Shown here one piece after another: positions 61,841 through 64,000 of a stretch of DNA of 64,000 nucleotides. Position 1 is the first letter of the stretch. Each line of letters starts with the position of its first letter. The DNA comes from Lachnospiraceae bacterium OM04-12BH (lineage in GTDB: Bacteria; Bacillota; Clostridia; Lachnospirales; Lachnospiraceae): the NCBI GenBank assembly GCA_003490145.1, contig QULQ01000006.1, positions 142,901-206,900 on the forward strand, given 5' to 3'. The notes below the pieces were generated by a model. That model ran no database searches. It was not told where the DNA came from and saw only the letters and a list, made by a program, of their open reading frames with translations. A program made the position numbers and the translations under genes.

Positions 61841-62095
61841 ATGAAACAGGCAGTCGTTACGATTAAATATGATGAGGAAAAGTTAAATGCTGTGAAACAG
61901 TACATGGGAAAAAAGGATGCGGATTTTGATGCAGAGCTGAAGGAAGTCCTTGGGAAAATGTATGAGAAATATGTGCCGCAGGCGGTCCGTGAGTACATTG
62001 AAAGCAGAGGGGATGTGCCGCCTGCAATCAAAAAGGCAAACCGCCAGCAGGGCAAAAACAGTGTGGCATCCGGCAGTGCTGCGGAGAATGAGTAG
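61841..62095 (+). CDS. DUF6103-like protein 2
   Basis: The 84-residue protein aligns with the N-terminal part of the protein at 60325 (VTIKYDEEKLNAVKQYM, MYEKYVPQAVREYIESR). It lacks the long acidic Met tail. The pair is probably a duplication within the element. Confidence 0.7.
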   Translation: MKQAVVTIKYDEEKLNAVKQYMGKKDADFDAELKEVLGKMYEKYVPQAVREYIESRGDVPPAIKKANRQQGKNSVASGSAAENE

Positions 62096-62109
62096 GGAAC
62101 GGAGGAAGC

Positions 62110-62472
62110 ATGGACAAGATAAAGATTTTGAAAGTAGAGCCGGGGAAACCTCCCTGTGTGAAGGAGATTGCGAATGACTTTAAGGCAAGTCAGGAAGAGG
62201 TGGAGGGAGACATTGAGTGCGTTGGTTTTGGAGATGGATGTGTGGCAGTAATCAACGCTGAAGGAAAACTAAATGGAATGCAGCCAAACCGCAGGAATGG
62301 TGATGACATCATCTGCGGTCCATTTTTTATCTGCGGGGATACCCCGGACGGTGATTTCATTTCCCTGACAGAGCAGCAAATTGAGGAATATACCAGACGA
62401 TTTGGAGAGATTGAGCAGTTTACAGGGCAGGAACCGGAACTGGAGCCACATATGACCATCCTCGCTTTTTAA
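62110..62472 (+). CDS. DUF3846 protein
   Basis: The 120-residue protein matches DUF3846: IKILKVEPGKPPCVKEI at the start, then VAVINAEGKLNGMQPNRR and IICGPFFICGDTPDGDFISLTEQQI. These proteins lie near relaxase and antirestriction genes in many clostridial elements and their role is unknown. It is the last intact gene of the element seen here. Confidence 0.8.
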   Translation: MDKIKILKVEPGKPPCVKEIANDFKASQEEVEGDIECVGFGDGCVAVINAEGKLNGMQPNRRNGDDIICGPFFICGDTPDGDFISLTEQQIEEYTRRFGEIEQFTGQEPELEPHMTILAF

Positions 62473-62974
62473 GAAAGTGACAGGACAATGGAAAGGAAAC
62501 GGCACAGACACCGCCGTGTGAGCCTGTGTGTGGCAACGTGTGCCGTTATTCTGCAAAACTGGATAAAGTGACCGACTAAGCTGTATTCTGCCCTGTGTGA
62601 GCCGATTTGGAGAAAATAACAGAAAACCCGGAGTGCGGAGGCATCCAAGACTCCGAAAATGGGGATGAAATAGGGCTGTAAAACAGGGTCGAAAATAGTG
62701 CAGGTTAAAGGGGTTATGCCGCAAAAGAGCGGCTTAACCCGTCAGACACCCACCGGCAGAGCCGTTGGGCAGTTCTAAGCATGGCATAACTTTTTTGGAA
62801 GATTCGGAAAGGTTATGCCATTTTTATTTTTGTTACAGCGCAATCAGGCAGTAAAGGCCGGCAGAAGTTATGCCTTTTGCGGAAACAGGGAAAAAAGTCT
62901 ATAGACAGAGGAAAAAGAAGGAGGAAATGAGTAGTCCCATGGGGTGAGGTGCGCACCACTACCAGAATGGGACG
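62473..62974 (+). other. Non-coding stretch with repeats, candidate oriT/regulatory region
   Basis: No convincing gene is found in these 500 bp. Inverted repeats: CGGAGT/ACTCCG (62629-62634, 62650-62655); GGGTTATGCCGC/GCGGCTTAACCC (62711-62722, 62729-62740, one mismatch); ATGGCATAAC/GTTATGCCAT (62781-62790, 62812-62821) followed by a T-rich run; GTCCCAT/ATGGGAC (62934-62940, 62967-62973) around the palindrome GGTGCGCACC (62948-62957). The word GTTATGCC occurs three times and GTGTGAGCC twice. Hairpins plus direct repeats beside element genes are typical of transfer origins or replication sites, but no nick site was recognised. Confidence 0.5.
62781..62832 (+). terminator. Hairpin with T run
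   Basis: A perfect 10-pair stem ATGGCATAAC / GTTATGCCAT with a 21-base loop is followed by TTTTATTTTT. It may end the long element transcript. Confidence 0.55.
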
Positions 62975-63022
62975 ATGAAAGTATTGGAACTATTTGCAGG
63001 AACAAGGTGTTGTATGCTCTAA
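62975..63022 (+). pseudogene. 5' fragment of a second DNA cytosine methyltransferase
   Basis: ATG 62975 begins MKVLELFAGTR, the usual start (motif I, LELFAGTRS) of another cytosine-C5 methyltransferase class. After AGG the frame leaves the family and stops at 63022. The DNA after about 63009 leads into the serine recombinase, so the gene was probably cut by an insertion. The palindrome just upstream (62934-62973) may be its operator. Confidence 0.6.
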
Positions 63023-63095
63023 AAGACTTCTTAATCAAGCGGTTGGGAAGTCTCTTAGAACACACAACCTAAAACCGAAGAAAGGAGCGCAAGCT

Positions 63096-63824
63096 ATGAG
63101 AAAAAACGAGAAAATCACAGCTCTGTACGAACGACTGAGCCGTGATGACTTTGGCAAAGACGATGACCAACAGCGTGAGAGCAATTCCATTTCCAATCAA
63201 AAGGCTATGTTGGAGGAGTTCGCCGCACGGCAGGGCTTTACAAACATTGTCCATTTCACGGACGATGGCATTAGCGGTACTTGCTTTGACCGTCCCGGAT
63301 TTCTGGCAATGATGAAAGAGGTTGAAGCCGGGAATGTGGAGTACCTGTGTATCAAGGACATGAGCCGCATGGGTCGTGACTATCTGAAAGTCGGTCAGAT
63401 TATGGAAATCCTGCGTCAGCGTGGCGTTCGCCTTATCGCCATCAATGACGGCGTGGACAGTGCCAGAGGGGACGATGATTTTACCCCTTTCCGCAACATT
63501 ATGAACGAGTATTACGCCAGAGACACCAGCCGTAAAATCCGTTCCACTTTCCAGTCCAAAGGCAAGTCCGGCAAGCACCTTACAGGCACGGTCATTTTAC
63601 GGCTATCTCTGGAATGAAGCCAGAGACCAATGGTTGGTTGACCCCGAAGCCGCCGAAGTGGTAAAGCGTATCTTTTCCATGACGATTGACGGCTACGGTC
63701 CGTATCAGATCGCCAGCAAACTGAAATCGGAAAAGGTGCTTATTCCGTCCGCTTACCTTGCCCAGCACGGCGAGGGTGTGAACAAGAATAAGACTTTCAA
63801 AGATGTGTACGACTGGGGTTCTTG
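63096..63824 (+). pseudogene. Large serine recombinase, frameshifted and truncated
   Basis: The start (TALYERLSRDDFGKDDDQQRESNSISNQKAML, with the catalytic Ser in RLSRDD), DGISGTCFDRPGF and IKDMSRMGRDYLKVG match large serine recombinases of Tn4451/Tn5397-type elements. The frame is lost at a T run (63595-63598): one extra T turns IYGYLWNEA into another frame, and the correct reading continues from about 63600 (YGYLWNEARDQW, VVKRIFSMTIDGYGPYQIASKL). It then ends at about 63824 (YDWGS, stop) after about 240 of the roughly 530 residues expected. So it is broken twice. ATG 63096 has AAAGGAG upstream. Confidence 0.85.
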
Positions 63825-63842
63825 ATTTATAATTGAGCGAGG

Positions 63843-63875
63843 AAGTCCGGGCAGAAAACTGTTCGGACTTTTCTC
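63843..63875 (+). terminator. Hairpin terminator
   Basis: AAGTCCG (63843-63849) and CGGACTT (63864-63870) with a 14-base loop, then TTCT. Confidence 0.6.
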
Positions 63876-63915
63876 ATATAGTCCAAAGTTGCGGTAGAAT
63901 TGTTCACAAGTTTTA

Positions 63916-63924
63916 TGGTATAAT
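63916..63924 (+). promoter_or_regulatory. Extended -10 promoter
   Basis: TGG-TATAAT (63916-63924) is an extended -10 element. A clear -35 box at normal spacing is missing. It would drive transcription into the intron sequence beginning at 63957. Confidence 0.4.
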
Positions 63925-63956
63925 TTGAATACGAAATTGAGCAACAAATCGGAATT

Positions 63957-64000
63957 GTGCGCCCAGACAAGGGCGAGTAGTCTAGCAGGTGGAATGCCTG
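63957..64000 (+). mobile_element. Group II intron, 5' end (continues past the window)
   Basis: GTGCGCCCAGACAAGGGCG starting at 63957 matches the conserved 5' end of bacterial group II introns (GUGCGCCC...), and CGCCC/GGGCG pairs as the first helix. The remainder, with reverse transcriptase gene, would lie outside the window. The preceding bases (CGGAATT) would be its 5' exon. Confidence 0.75.

Larger units (their letters stand above)
34334..62974 (+). mobile_element. Integrative conjugative-type element (right end not resolved)
   Basis: From just after rlmD, about 40 consecutive genes lie on the plus strand with close spacing. They include ArdA-like, two DNA methylases, Tad pilus genes, VirB2/3/4/6-like genes, an NlpC/P60 hydrolase and many small DUF families (DUF4314, DUF3846, DUF4320, DUF3852, DUF6133-type) known from clostridial conjugative elements. 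Base composition appears higher in GC than the backbone. No relaxase, coupling ATPase, replication gene or integrase for this unit is visible; they probably lie beyond the right edge. Direct repeats marking att sites could not be found in the window. Confidence 0.8.

Noticed and set aside
34334..62974. CRISPR array or prophage
   Set aside because: No regularly spaced repeats were seen, and no capsid, terminase or tail genes are present.
62994..63095. N-terminal extension of the serine recombinase
   Set aside because: The family starts at the MRKNEKITALYERLSRDD region; the extension covers an inverted repeat and the insertion border.

Overview
The window looks like a chromosome segment of a gut-type Lachnospiraceae/Clostridia species. 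This rests on moderate GC, strong AGGAGG-type ribosome sites, PilB/PilC-type pilus genes of clostridial style, a YesM/YesN two-component pair beside sugar ABC genes, DUF975 and DUF1540 genes, and a conjugative element with clostridial DUF families. The species cannot be named from the sequence. All functions are read from motifs and remembered family features; no database search was run.

Bases 1-34330 are host backbone. (a) 1-6896 is the end of a Gram-positive type IV pilus operon: pilC (cut by the window edge), a pilM-pilN fusion, a pilO-like gene, pilB and four small prepilin-like genes. (b) 6956-8120 holds a DUF1540 protein and a lipoprotein. (c) 8130-9571 is the infC-rpmI-rplT operon with its promoter, an attenuator leader, an ATT start codon for infC and a terminator. 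(d) 9589-13063 holds an M20 dipeptidase, an AI-2E family permease and a convergent DUF975 gene around a two-way terminator. (e) 13285-26356 is a galactoside locus: EamA permease, GH36 alpha-galactosidase, a divergent YesMN pair, a sugar ABC transporter (fused ATPase, two permeases, lipoprotein) and GH42 beta-galactosidase. (f) A tRNA-Pro with an unusual AGG anticodon follows. (g) 26596-32138 is a branched-chain amino acid ABC operon with a cytidylate-kinase-like gene. (h) Two small genes and rlmD close the backbone.

Bases from about 34334 to at least 62974 are a large, all-plus-strand integrative conjugative-type element directly downstream of rlmD. Its first part (34418-41089) holds anti-restriction and regulatory genes: an ArdA-like protein, a Dam-type adenine methylase, AbrB-type proteins and DUF4314/YodL-type proteins. 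The middle (41104-49302) holds a Tad/Flp-type pilus set: SpoVG-like proteins, two prepilins, an A24 prepilin peptidase, CpaB, TadZ, CpaF, TadB, TadC and TadE/G-like proteins. An AT-rich cargo gene follows (49367). The last part (50040-62472) is a VirB-type secretion set (secreted protein, VirB2-, VirB6-, VirB3- and VirB4-like), a cytosine methylase containing a second gene in another frame, an amidoligase / gamma-glutamylcyclotransferase / NlpC-P60 trio, and small DUF proteins. No relaxase or coupling ATPase is visible in the window.

Bases 62473-64000 are a repeat-rich non-coding stretch (possible oriT), the first codons of a second cytosine methylase cut off by incoming DNA, a frameshifted and truncated large serine recombinase, and at the very end the 5' terminus of a group II intron. 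This edge looks like nested mobile elements.

The most interesting points are the Tad pilus embedded in the conjugative element, the amidoligase-GGCT-NlpC/P60 cassette, a shared acidic plus methionine-rich C-terminal tail on otherwise unrelated element proteins, and the overlapping gene inside the cytosine methylase.
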